From Malurus cyaneus samueli (Eukaryota > Chordata > Aves > Passeriformes > Maluridae), in assembly GCA_009741485.1 (NCBI GenBank), contig CM019216.1, positions 42,688,844 to 42,752,843 of the forward strand: DNA of 64,000 bases, in the 5' to 3' direction. The first letter of the stretch is position 1; every line of letters begins with the position of its first letter. The translations under genes and the position numbers were made by a program. The notes beneath the pieces are model-generated. The model did no database searches. It saw only the letters and a list, made by a program, of their open reading frames with translations, and was not told the DNA's origin. Below are positions 1 to 12,500 of the stretch, piece by piece.

Positions 1-3000
1 AAAAGGCAAGCAAAAGTATCCTGCTGGACCAGATTTCCATGCTGCCATGGCAACTCTGTTTGCAGGACCCCAGCTAGACATTTTAAAGGTATTTTCAAGA
101 GACCTACAGAGGGCTGACAGTCACGTAGACACAGTCTCAGTGTGCAGCTGAAGACAAAAGTTGGCAACTGCCAGATGACTATAAACCTGATTGAATAAAG
201 TGATTTTTAATGATAGTAATTTCCTGATTTAATGCATAATAGGCAACTGCACTCTGGGTCCTGTTAGCAGAAGGTACATGGAGAAATGACCAGGTACATT
301 TTAGAACCAGAGGCTGTCTCTCCACTCTAATAAAACAGAGCAGAGACCATTACCTGGCCCTGAGGGCTGCAGGCAGAGCTCTGTTCATATCTGCACTAGT
401 AAATTCACTTCCCCCCAAAACTGGATCAGTGTTTCCAGCCTAACTGCTGCAAAGGGTGCCAGACCCACGCTGAGTCCTGGCTGTGTCTGGGAGTGTATGA
501 GCAGCTGGAGGTCCAGCAGCACTGAGGAAAGGTTGGGTTCAATGCTTTGAAGCCGCCTGAAGACTCTGTGGGCTGTGCAATCGATACGTGACCTGCTTAA
601 TTTAGATGGTGTGACCACCCTGCCTGAACTGGTGTGTCTTTTCGTCCTCCCCTCCAGCCTCCTCTCTGTCTGGGCAAAGCTCAGGCTGCCCATACATGTG
701 TATGAGCAACGTGGATGCTAAGTGAGACTTTGGTGAGATTTTAATTGACAGCTGAGCTTTACCCTTCCGTACCACTGTAGTCAGATCCTCTGGGCTATGT
801 CTGTGAGAGCGCATTTGCCCGTGGTGTGTTCTGCGGTTCACTTAATGTCACCTTCTCGCCGCTGTCACAACACGGGCTGGGTGTCAGGCAGTGTCGCTCA
901 TCCATGCGTGTTCACCCCGGGCTGTCTCCCAGCACGCTGCGACCTTGCCTTGAATTGGATACATAACTCAGGAAAGCTTTTTTGCCTTGGTTCTCCATTA
1001 TTTTTGTCAGGATCCAGCTGCGGTCGGGGCAGGACTAAGTCCCCTGAAAGATTTTGAATGTTCATTGTGAGGAACTTCTGGAGGGTGGGAAAACCTCTCA
1101 AGTTCAGATTAGATACGAGCTTTTCCCTGTTGTTTCTGTTTCAGTATAGAAACTCCACAGCATTATTTGCAGTTGTTTCCTTTATCTGCCCTCTGGCTTC
1201 AGAGATGACATTTGCCTCTGTTTTAACACAGCAATAAGAGTTACAGAGTGAAACCAGGCAACACTATTGGAAGAGCAATGTAAGCTCCAAACCATGAATA
1301 CACCAACTATTCTAAATATCCTGCTTCCAACTGCATACTTCAGGGAACATCTGCCATTGTCTGCAGTTGCAACAGTATCTCAAATAAGCAGTTTCTAAAC
1401 CCCACCTTTCATGCTTTCTTAAGAAAACAGATCCAGTTACCTAGATCCCTCAACAAAAAATATTTGGGGCTTCTTTTCTATTGGATGTAGCTTAAGTTAT
1501 AAGGAAACAGAAACCAGAGTGCTCATTTCTTCTGTTCAGAGTGAATGAGCAAGGTGAGCATATTCAAAATCTTCAGAGGCTTGAATCAGAACAATGACAA
1601 TGAATGTATCCTTCGTGCTCAGAGGTTCTCTGGTGAGTCTCTTATTTTTTTTTTTTTGTTGAAGTCCTGTTCATATTGAAAGGAAGAAGTTGGTGGAAGG
1701 TGCTGTGTAGGCACAGCTGTGGAGTCAGTGTTTGCTGGGGAGCTGTCACTGATTTCACCTGGCACTTGACACTGGGCATTGCCCAAGTGCCATCCTTTCT
1801 CATTGCCCCTCACATGAAGCAAGGAACCAAAAGCGCTTTTCAAAGTCATCTGGGTCATGGGCTGGTCCTGACTGCCTATGCCAATCCTGCATCATGCCTA
1901 TGGCTCTGCTGTGGTACCAGAAACTCAGAGAGAAAGCCAGAAAGGACTGAGAATATCTTAGTTTTACACTGTGCCTGGTCACCTGAACTTTGGGAATCAT
2001 TGTTTCATTCAAGTAGTTGCGCTAGAGAGATGTCTAGGCAGAAAATGCACACTTCTCTGATCAGATGTCACCCCAAGATCACAGCATGGTCACCATGGAC
2101 AAAAAGGTACAGAGGTACTTAAACAGATGTAATTCATCTCAGTTTGAAGATGAAGTGTCGATTTGAAGAAATGAACTGTACCACGAAAATACCTGTGGTT
2201 CTGCAGAAAAAGAAAGGATTCCTAGCTGATGTGTACCTGTCCCCAGTGGAGGACATCTGGGAGAATCTCACCTAAAAATAAGGCAGAGAACTGCCACATC
2301 CCTCCATCTTGTTCAATACAAGGATTTGTCTGGCTTGAGGTTCCCATTGCTGGGTCTTCTTATCCTCCCTTTGTTAGGTTAAAGGGTCTTTTGGTACCTT
2401 GGCAGTCTTCCCTCAGCAAGTCTCTCTGGAGCATTGATAAACACAAATGACCTGTTAGTCTTATCAGAAATACACCAACATTTTCCCTTAAAATGAATCT
2501 TTTCCTTTTCATGTGTAAAGATGCTGAAACTGGTTTACAATTTTGGCGAGACAGGCTCTGAGGCAGGAGCCCAGCCTTGAGCTGTCTGGATGGATCCTGG
2601 ATCAACTGGATTCCCCAGGAAATGTCAGGGTCTCTGCTGGTTTCTGAACTCATTAGGAGAGCAAACACATATTTGACTGAAATAAAAAACTAAGTCACTG
2701 CTGTATTTTTTTCCCCTGATATTAAACAAGTGTTTAATTTAAAAAAAAACAAAAAACAAACCGACAGATGGCAGGGCTGTATCTAATGCAAGACTGAGCA
2801 TTTCTCCAGTGAATTTAAGGTGGTCTGAAAGAGATTAAAAAAGGCATGGGGTGGAGGGATAGTTGCATTACTGAGAATACATAAAAGAAAACCCTAATAT
2901 CTTTCTTGCTTTAAATCACATTGAGTAAGTTTTCTTCCCTTTTCCTAATTAGGTTTGCAGTGCAGGGCCATACCTGATTTATCCAAAAGCCTCCTGGGTG

Positions 3001-6000
3001 TCTGCTCAGGTACTCCAGGGTATCCTGCCTCTGGCAACTGGTCAGCAGGAGAGGCAGGATGAGGTGTTAGGTGCAATGCTTGCACCCCTCAGCCCTAGCG
3101 GAGGTGTCCCAGGCAGGAGACCAGTTCAGTGATGAGGGAACACCGGACCTGTTAGTGATTGTGCTCCAGCAGCACTAAACCTGTTTCTCTGTCCTGTTTA
3201 GATTTCCCTGACTTTGCTTTCTCCCACTGCATTGTCCCACTTAGAGCCAGCACCATGTCTTCCACCATGTGAAGAACCAGAATTTTAATAAAGCAAAACA
3301 CTGCAAGGTGACATCTCTGAGGCCTGACTTTTTCAGGAGAAACATGGAGAGTTTTGTAGCTCTCACTAGGTCATGACTCATTTATAGAAAAAATATGAAA
3401 TAATCCTTTAGGTGAAACACTACTGAAAGCCTTGGATCTCATACACATTATTCACTTGTTTATGTCTGAACTGTCTTGGGGGTTTTTCTGGGTTGGAGGT
3501 GCCTGAGTCAGGTGCATTTGCTAGGAGACTTCTGCCTTAATCCCTTCCTGGTCTTTTTTTTCTTTCCTTCCTCTTCCACCCACACGGGAAATGAGGTTTG
3601 GGCAAGTCACCCGTGGATTCCATCCTGCCATGTCTTCTTTTTTATCCTGGTGATGATGGTGAACACATTATTTGGACCAAAGAATTGGTATAAAATAAAT
3701 GGACACTGTTGTGAAATGGAGGTGTTTGTTTCCTTTTCCCTTGATGATTTACAGAGAATTCTGCTGTAGGTGTGCAAGAGGAAGGATAACTGTGTAACTG
3801 AATTGTTGAGGGGGTCAACCAAACACGACTCAGCCACATTTTCCTGCAAGCTAGGCAAGCTTGCAAGCTCTCTGGAGAGTTTGAGTTAATGTGGGGTTTT
3901 GATTGGATGTTTTGTAGGTTTTAATGCTTTTTTCTCCTAAGGAAAATGAAAAGAAACCAAGCATGAATATTTAAACAGAGTTTCCCATAAGTTTTGCACT
4001 TTCATGCAAATATGCTGAGGTGAGATTCTTAAGCAGAAAAATAAGGAAATTTCACACTATTGTCCATACCCTTGTGATAAAGAGGTATGGATATTTTTTT
4101 TCTCTTAGGTACTTCATTGCTTTGTGGACCCTGAAAGCCACAGTGTGAGGGCTGGGACAAGAATTTTCTGTTGCCTTTCCAAAATCTTTGTTTACAAGAA
4201 CCTGAACATGGGCTGTTACCATCTTTGTGAACCCTGGACCTTGGCCAGACCTGCTGTGCCCACACAGCGTTTGCAATTTGGATTTTCCACCACCAGTTCC
4301 CTGGCTTTTGCTATTTTTGATAACCCACCCAATGAAGGGATAAATCCTTTCAGGCTTGAAACTTGGAGCAGTTCCCTTGTATGCAGGAGGAAGGATGTGG
4401 AGGTGACCTTCTTCATTCATGAGGAGAAAGAGAGACTATTCCACCAGCAAGAAGGAGAGGAACAGGCACAGCTTTCCTTCCCCTCTCTGAGACTTTTTCA
4501 CTTCCTGAGACACTTGGCATGAAAAATGGGCACCAAATCCAGGCAGTGCCCTACAATTTATGTGTGTCTCTGGATCTGTAGAGAGCATCATATACTTTTC
4601 CTGTACACCAAAGAGATGCATTTGTCTTTTGAATGAATTTGTGCCAAAATAAATCTGAAGATAGCAATATGAATGCACCAGTATTTATGCAGAATTCTTT
4701 TTTTGAAAGGTTAAAAAATATGCACTGGGAATGAAATAAAATTTAAAAAAAAATCCCCAACTGGTGGCTTGGGAAAAAAAATACAACTCTTTTTTTGTTT
4801 CTCTCTGATGCCTTACCCTCAAGGAAGATTTGGGTAGGACATTGGCTGGGACCTTATTTTCATTTCCATCAGGAATGTTTTTTAGCTGGCACACAAACTA
4901 CATGTGTAAATAGCCCAGGAGTTTGGGAAGCTGCTTTACTATTTCCTCCTATAACCAACAATGCAAACCCTTTGAGAACTGTACAAGCCTCAGCGGACAT
5001 TCACATGTCTCCTGATATGCAGGATTAGCTGCCTTGCTCAAATATTTATCCTGACGGCTCTTCTCCCTGAGGAGCAGCTGCCTGCCTGCTCTGCAAAGCA
5101 GCCCAGCTATGGGGGAGAAAGGTAGGGAAGGCTGGAAGTGCCAGCATTGGGGTGCCCACAGAGCTGGGCTATGAGGAGAAAAGCTGATTTGTAAATATGG
5201 TTTGGGCTGATCTGAGTTTATTCTGTCACAGGGAATTCAGCATCAAACTGAAAAGTGCAGAGCTGCTGTACTGTGTGCAGAATTGGCCAATTCCAGCATA
5301 TAATAAGTTAGCTCAGCACAGTTGCACTTCTTTGCCTTTCTCGGTGGGTCCCCAATTTATCTTCATTTTCATTCCTGTCTCTACCTTCACTTTAGCTGTT
5401 TTTTGCAGCCTGTGCCTTTCTGGATTGATTGCACAGAGCCTGCCCTACATTGCTAGGCAGAGCACAGACTGATCCTGTTCAGTGTGTATAGTTATTTTTA
5501 AATGATCTGTTAACCAGAAACATGAAAACTCAGGCTTTCCTTGATGACAAATATTCAGCTTACAGAATTCTGAGAACTTCTGGTTTCACATAGTCACAGA
5601 AAGATGGAACATTTCAGAGATGTGTGCTCAGGAATACAAACCCTTTATGGCATCTTTTCTGTGTTTAATGCCTATTAGAAGAAAATAGGATACAGACAAC
5701 TACCTGCATAAATCAGTTTCAAAAATGGGGCCCAATCTTAAACCTGCATGTAAATATCTTCCTAAATGAGGTAGTCTGTTATAGCTCAGACAAGTTTTAT
5801 GAATTAGTTTGGAAGCAGACAACAGCTAAAATAGAAACAGGGACACACTGTGGGGAACATATTATAGCTGCCCTTGTGTTAAGCATTTCTACCCCTCCAA
5901 TAGCAACCTCGGTGTTGCTGAAGTGGGTATGCAGGACAAGATGTACTTTTATCCCATTGGAAAATACCCCCATCACCTCAGGAGAAGCTCCTTACTCAGC

Positions 6001-8074
6001 CTGTTGAGAACGTGCTGTTGCTGGTGGTGTTCCAGGAGGAGAGGTGTGGAACGTTTTTGAGTGCAAATTGTGCTTGAAAGTAAATTTGAAGTGAAGCAAA
6101 AATGGCAAAAATTTACAAAAGCTGTCCAGCAGAGAAGAGGGGAACCTCACAAGAGTGCATCGGTGGTGGGTAGGTGATTCCTCTGCAATAACAATCATAG
6201 CTCCTGGCTTCAGGCTTCCAGCTGGGAACCTCACCACACCTTTGAGCATGGCAAATCCCAGGACGTGGTACATGCCATGCTGCTGGCAATAAACCCTGCC
6301 ACTCCCAGCAGGGAGATGTCTGTGCCTCAGTATGCCCAAGTTGCCAGCAATAGCAAGCAGACCAAGTGAAATCCATCCGTGTTTTTGGAGCATGGTTGTT
6401 TGGAAGATTTGAAGAAGACAGCTTCCTTCCAAAGCCCAAGCGAGCAAACAGCATGTGAGACAGGGTGAGCCAAGGGCAATGTTGTCATTTAATGTTCCTA
6501 TTCCTTTTTACCCACCTGTTTATTTATTTGACCGAAGAGACAGAGATGCTGGGTTTGAAACAGACTGAAACAGAGGAGCCTCTTTGTAACATCCGTGCCC
6601 AAAGAATGACAAAACAGGACAATGTGCAGAAACGATCTTACCAAAAATTGAGCCCCCAGCTCTAGTGTGTATCTGGAACTAACACCCAGATACTAGGAAC
6701 GACCAAACCCAACCCAGGCTTTGATGGATTTTACTGTAGTAACTCCACCAAGCTCAGTAGGGAGTATTGAAAAACCTGGTCCACAACACATCAATAATGA
6801 ATACCTCTGGCATTTTGTCTAAGACCTTGTATTGAGTTAGAATGCATGGTTATATTAATTTATGGGTTTACAACTCATACTTTTTCTTCTCTTAAAACAA
6901 TGGATTTACATGGCATATTTCACAGACAGGAAGATGATTTTTTGGCACCAGAGAGATGTGTGCAGCATGCAGAGGTCACTCAATATAGAACTAAATTACA
7001 TTTCCGTTCAGGGTGGTATTAGAATGGCACCAGATAGCAGAGCAGGTTTAGTTCAGGGAATGAGTGATACTTTGTGTAATCAGATTTGCAAGGGAGATTT
7101 GGCAAGAAGGATGTACACAGACAAACTACTGCTGAGTATGGACATGGCATTAAAACCATTAATTTTTCAGTTGTGGGGGATCACTAAAGACCTGCAGGAG
7201 AGGAAAAGGGCACATTGCCTCCATTTATTTAAATCAGAGCCAATACTACCAGAGACACAGACTCCAACACTCAGCAGTCAAAGCGCTGAGTGCAGTATTT
7301 ATGCACAGGAGTCAGTGCTGCTGTCTTTGTGGTCTTATGGCTACTTATTCTACATGCAGGGTTCAGCACTGCAGGTACTGTGAGGTCCTGAGAGCCTTAT
7401 TTCAGTGCACTTGTTAGGGAAAAGCAGTGGGGACACATTGTTGATGTGGAGAGCTGAGTCGTCCTAGCAGCAGGCCTGTCTTGGGCTGCTTTGCACACAT
7501 GTGAGCAATCATCCAGCCACCTAAAACTACATTTTAATGTGTTATATCACCAGAATGTCTTCCTCAGGGAGGAGCATTCTTCCCACTCCTTCCAAACGTA
7601 ACATTTTCTATCAATCAACTTAATTATACTCTAACTACAGTTTCGAAGTCTTACTTTCTAAAGTTCAGATGTGTTCTCCAGGTGATTCCAGCAAAATACA
7701 TCATATAAAACCAATGGATAATCCTACAGAAATATCACTCTCCTGTTTCCCAAGACTGGAGACCATTATTCACATCAAACCAGTCTTTGCCAGCTCACAC
7801 AGAGCATTCCCAGTCCTGCACTGGTCACATGCTTTATCTCTGCAATGCAAAGAGAAACAACACATTTCAAGTGAATGCTGTGTGGTCCCCTTGCAGTTGT
7901 AGGAGGAGGAGAATGGATGTGCTAGTCCTCTGACCTTCTTCACTCGTTCCAGGTTGGAGATTGAAAGGGGTGTCTTTGGGGTTTTAAGAGAAAACTGTAC
8001 CTGGAATTCTCCCCAGACAGCCAGCGTTGCTCATTATTATCCCTCTGAAAGGCTGCCAGGAGAGGTTTAGCCTT

Positions 8075-8216
8075 CACCCTTGGAGGTTTTCCAGATACAA
8101 AAAGACAGAGCCGTGAGTAACCTAGTTTGATCTCAGAATGAACCCTGCTTGAGCAGAGGTTGGACTAGAGGCCCCCCATGGTCTCTTCCAGCCCCATCTA
8201 CCTTCTGATTCTGTGA
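8075..8216 (+). mobile_element. CR1 LINE, 3' end fragment
   Basis: The stretch reads like the 3' end of an avian CR1 element in plus orientation. It has a 'cttggaggttttcc' segment, then 'gaggttggactagaggcc', 'ctcttccagcc' and a terminal 'attctgtga'. It is 5'-truncated, as most CR1 copies are. The left border is approximate because the older part is diverged. Confidence 0.75.
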
Positions 8217-9029
8217 AAGAAGCATTCTTTTGACAAAGAGGAAAAGACTTTTGAGAAACCTCTGTGCTACATTCATAAGCTTTCAAAGGGAAACACAAGG
8301 ATGACTTGAGTCTGCATTGTCACATACCAGAGTAACATAATGAAATAAACTGATCTGCAGCATCCACTTGTCTTCCAGGTACTCCCTGGACTTTATCTTG
8401 AGGTATGTGACAAAGTGGTCATTTCAGTGTCTTACAGCTGAAAACTCAAGATTTTGGAGAGGTAGTTCAGGGTGCATTTATAACTGAGTAGGGCATGTGG
8501 TGCTCCAAGTCCAGGAGCCAAACAGAATTGCTTGAACTGGATTTGATTCCATGCCCCTGCTGTGTGAGTGTGGTCTTTGCAGCCTCCCCGTAGTAATCCT
8601 GGTGCTTCATAGGAGGCGTCCAAGTAATGACAAATGCCAAGGAGGAGCATTTACCAGGGCACCACCAACATCACTGCTGCAGGGCTGGAGCTTGTCTTAC
8701 CCTGGAGACCCTCACTTGTTAGCCTGAAAATTAAACACATCACCTTGATAGTATTAAGGGGGAGGGAATTTGGAGATTTGAACAATCTTGTTCTTAAGTG
8801 GAGTGACATAGTAATAAGAAAAGGTGCATACTTCAGGGAAAAGTACATTAAATTGTGGGCTTCCCCATTAAGATTACATGGAAAGAAGCAGGGCAGAATA
8901 TGTAGAGCATCATAACACTTTATAGCATCTCCTTCTCTCTTTAGAGAGCATGTACTGGCTGTTAATTTCTATGCAATAATTTGCCAGGAACAATACATTA
9001 GAAATGTTGAAGAACTCTGCTTTCTATCT

Positions 9030-9030
<1 letters not shown>

Positions 9031-9060
<30 letters not shown>
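9031..9060. repeat. Poly(A) homopolymer, 30 A
   Basis: Thirty consecutive A on the plus strand. No AATAAA hexamer lies close upstream and no retrocopied coding sequence precedes it, so it is annotated only as a simple repeat. Confidence 0.95.
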
Positions 9061-9062
<2 letters not shown>

Positions 9063-9470
9063 CATGCATTTGGGGCTCTGACCTTCAGATTTCAGAAATT
9101 CCTTCAATATAGATTTAAAGACAAGTTACAAATAACACTGCATTTCCAGCAGCAAGATTTTAAGAATCAGATGTCACCCTACCCGACCTCAATTAAGTCT
9201 GGCTGAATCTGCTGAAGCAGCTGGATGGGATCAAGCAGGGTGTGAAAATCTAGTAGTGGGCAGAGAAAAGACCAGTTGAAAATTTCAGTGTGAAGCTGGT
9301 TCAGTATGAAGTGGAGAATTTCAAGTGTGAATGCGTGTATGTGTTCGTGCATGTGCTGGGGAAAGTAGGGTTGGCAAGGGAGACAGAGGGGAGCTTTGTG
9401 TTCAGTGCTTCCTCTGACACAGCTCAGCCTGTTCCCTATCTCCCAGTTTCACTTCTGAATGTGCAGGAAC

Positions 9471-9521
9471 ATGCGGTGGCTCCTTGTTCCCACCATCTTC
9501 ATCATCCCTTGTACTCAACAG
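9471..9521 (+). CDS. CCN6: CCN6 coding exon 1 (signal peptide)
   Basis: ATG at 9471 with A at position -3 opens a 17-residue frame, [17 protein letters not shown]. It then meets a perfect donor, CAG|GTAAGT, at 9522. The peptide is a short hydrophobic leader that matches the human leader (MQGLLF...) in length and in placing Leu-Leu at residues 4-5. It is too short to stand out as an open frame and rests on splice-site and family comparison. The exon ends in phase 0. Confidence 0.8.
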
Positions 9522-12500
9522 GTAAGTTCATTAAAAAGAAGAAAAGGATTTATCCCTTCCTTACCTTGTCCTTGTTAAAAGATTTTATTTGCTTACTGAT
9601 GAATTAAATTTCAGAGAGGTAAATTCCTCATGAAGAATAAATAAGGAGCCATTCCCTACTCCTGACTAAATTTCATTTGCAGCTTATTTACTGCATCAGT
9701 CACATTTTGGTAATTTTTTCTCTCCGTACATTAATACGACTTGGTGGGAAGAAAGAAGTGTTAGGGAAGCTTAAATTGTCACTAACCTTGGTGGGTGGTA
9801 TTTTTTTTTTTTTTAATATAAGCACAAATGACTATCTGATGCAGTAAGAAAGTAAACATCCATGCTTATATTCTATACATATATGTATAGATGTATTTGC
9901 AAATACATATATATACACACAGTGGTCTGACTTCAGGCTAGTTTTACAAATGAGAAAGGCACCTGGGCTGTGTTATACTCTGTCTCTTACGAGAAAAATT
10001 TAAGTGATAGCTTTTTCTAAAGATATTTGTGTCAAAGGCCAATTTCATTATTTATTTACTTAATATTGAAAATCTGCTTTATGTGCACACAGTTTATTTT
10101 TCCTTTACAACCAAGACGAATATAAACAGGAGAATTTTCAAATTACTATCTCCCTCTGCTTGCTGCATATTTAAAGCCAGACTAAGATACCCAAACATTA
10201 GTGGTAATACATTGCCTACTTTTGCTATTTGCTTATTCATGCCATACTGACCTTGTTCAATCTTTAAAACATAGGAAAACAAACAACACATGAAGGGTTC
10301 TTAGACAATGGTCTCATTTTCTAATCAGCCCATAGGATCAGGAAAAGTATGCAAGGGGCTTGTGTGATATGAATAGTTTGGTATAGAAACTTGGGGAAGT
10401 ACAAATCGGAAAAATATTTGACCTGCAGATTGTACAAGCAAACTTTCCATTTTCATTGTAACATAATAGATATGTGGAATTTTTTCATGTAAATTGAAGT
10501 TCTCAGTAATTCCACTGTTAAGACTGTCAGATACTTGCCTGATGTTTTTGACTGTGTAAGAACTTTGTACCCTCACACCATTCAGCTGACATCTTTAAAA
10601 AAAAAGGAGAGACAACTCCCCTACCTAGAAGTCCGTAGGTTTAAAGCATGTTTCAATTTGTAATACAAATGAAACATATCGGTTGAAGCACATAAGATTA
10701 CTTCCTGTTACACATACCATTTTGAAACATGATCTCTGATTCCAGCCACAAAAACCTCATATTGCTGGCATATGGCCAAATTCCTGATAATAACAATACT
10801 CTGCTTCTAAAGAAAAAAGCAGCAAGCATTTCCTAAAGCAACAATATTGTCTTAAACACTCCTAAATGTATAGAATATCTGTGTGTCTTGTTTTCAGAAC
10901 AATCCTTTAAGAACCTTTATATTCCAATGCACACATTCATCTAATTAACAGTACAGTTTGTAGGAAGGGCTTAGTTGCCCTAAAAAAGTATGCTCGAGTT
11001 AGTTGTTTCTCTATTATTGCTGCATGAAGGTAAAAAGGATTAGAAGAAATCCTTTAACAAATGACACATTTAAGAAACTATCTTCTTTATACTGCATGGA
11101 ATACCACATGACACTGTTTAACATCCATTTACTATATGAATTGCCTATGCAAATTAATATCTAGCTTAAAAATCATTCAGCCAAAGGAACTTGAAAGCTG
11201 CTACTTTGGAGCTTCATTAGTAGCTGCAGATTAAGATATCGTAAGTATAGTTGTAAATGACAATGAAAAATGGAAATTAGTGGTAGGAAAAAGCCTTTTA
11301 AAAGGTCATTTACTACTGCATGCAATTAAGCCAGCTCAATTATGCTGCAAGAGCTTTCCTGGGCTATGACATATGAAATGCTGAATTCTGCAGAGATTTC
11401 CAGTTTGAAAGTCGAGCAGCAAGGAACCCCAGCTGAATGCCCCCCTTTCCCAGCTTTCCTTCAGCATCTCTGTTGGAGGTGATTTCTAAAGAGTAGATCC
11501 TTGCAGTTTGGAGGAACAGGGAGAAACTGATAGGCTGGGCTTCATAACCCCAGAAAGAAATATAGGATATGTTTTGTCTTTTTTTTTTTTTTTTCAAGCT
11601 TGATGATGATACTGGCACTTAATGAGTGGCTGGGTATTCTTTTCCTTTCGCTCTTTGGGCAGTCAGAGATGTGTGGTGAGAGTGGCTCCCAGGCCTGACA
11701 TTGCATAGTGATCAAGTGCTGTGTGTACCTCTACTTTTCTTATCCATGGGGAGTAACTATACCATGATCTGCATTTCTGCTGAAATCAGCAGCATGAAAA
11801 GATTAAATGCAAAGATCTAAACTGTTAAGTTTTAGATGCAATTATTAAAAAATGCAGATAGACTATAGCTGTCTCAAATGGATCCTTTCACACTGTACTG
11901 ACTAAATTTGCCCCCATGCTTCAGAAAAATAAGCCCATCAAGAATTACTTCAGTCTTCCTTTACTTAGAAAAAAAAGAAAAAGGCATGAATTCCGAGACA
12001 GAATGTGTAAAACAGAAAATTGTGGCTAGATCTTGACTTCCTACTGCTGATACAAATCTCTTTAATGAGATAGGTCTTTGCTCCATAAGCCCTGGATTCA
12101 AAGAAGGCTTAGTCATGCAAATAAATGCACTCTTAGAAAGTGACCTATTAAGCTCAGTACAACTACAAGCCTCCCTTATTAGGATTAATTTTTTGCATTG
12201 AGCACAAGAGCATTTGTAAATATTACAATGCTCCTTCCCCAGCAGCTACTCAAATTTTGGAGCAAAAGTAACATTCAAGAGAGGTTCCCCATTTTAAAAA
12301 GCTTTTGTCATCAGAACCAGCACACAGGACTATGGCTGGCGCTAAAACAATGTGAGGAATCAAAAGCCAATTAATTCGATAGAAGGTCTGTAGGAAAGAA
12401 TAATCATAATAAAACCACCATTTACTCTAAAACAATTTTTTTACTTTTGTTCAGTTTTTTTCTATAGAAGGCAAAGAAAAGACCAATGAACTGTGTTTTG

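Larger units (their letters stand above)
1..9470. other. Noncoding upstream flank of CCN6
   Basis: I see no exon with credible splice sites plus recognisable protein similarity in this stretch. Open frames here are short and look random. The recognisable contents are a CR1 tail near 8075-8216 and a run of 30 A at 9031-9060. Upstream promoter elements and any 5' untranslated exons of CCN6 would lie at the right-hand end, but no clear TATA box or CpG island is visible before the start codon at 9471. A noncoding RNA cannot be excluded from sequence alone. Confidence 0.6.

Noticed and set aside
1676..2122. 148-codon plus-strand frame
   Set aside because: No domain, splice context or family likeness; length is within chance expectation.
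9031..9060. Poly(A) run as the tail of a processed retrocopy
   Set aside because: No polyadenylation signal, coding remnant or target-site duplication is visible beside it.
9290..9607. Alternative frame over CCN6 exon 1
   Set aside because: It lacks a signal-peptide-like leader and reads through the strong donor at 9522; the frame from 9471 matches the family leader and length.
11147..11154. ATGCAAAT octamer as a specific enhancer site
   Set aside because: The same octamer occurs at several other places in the window (for example 4004 and 12115), near chance frequency.
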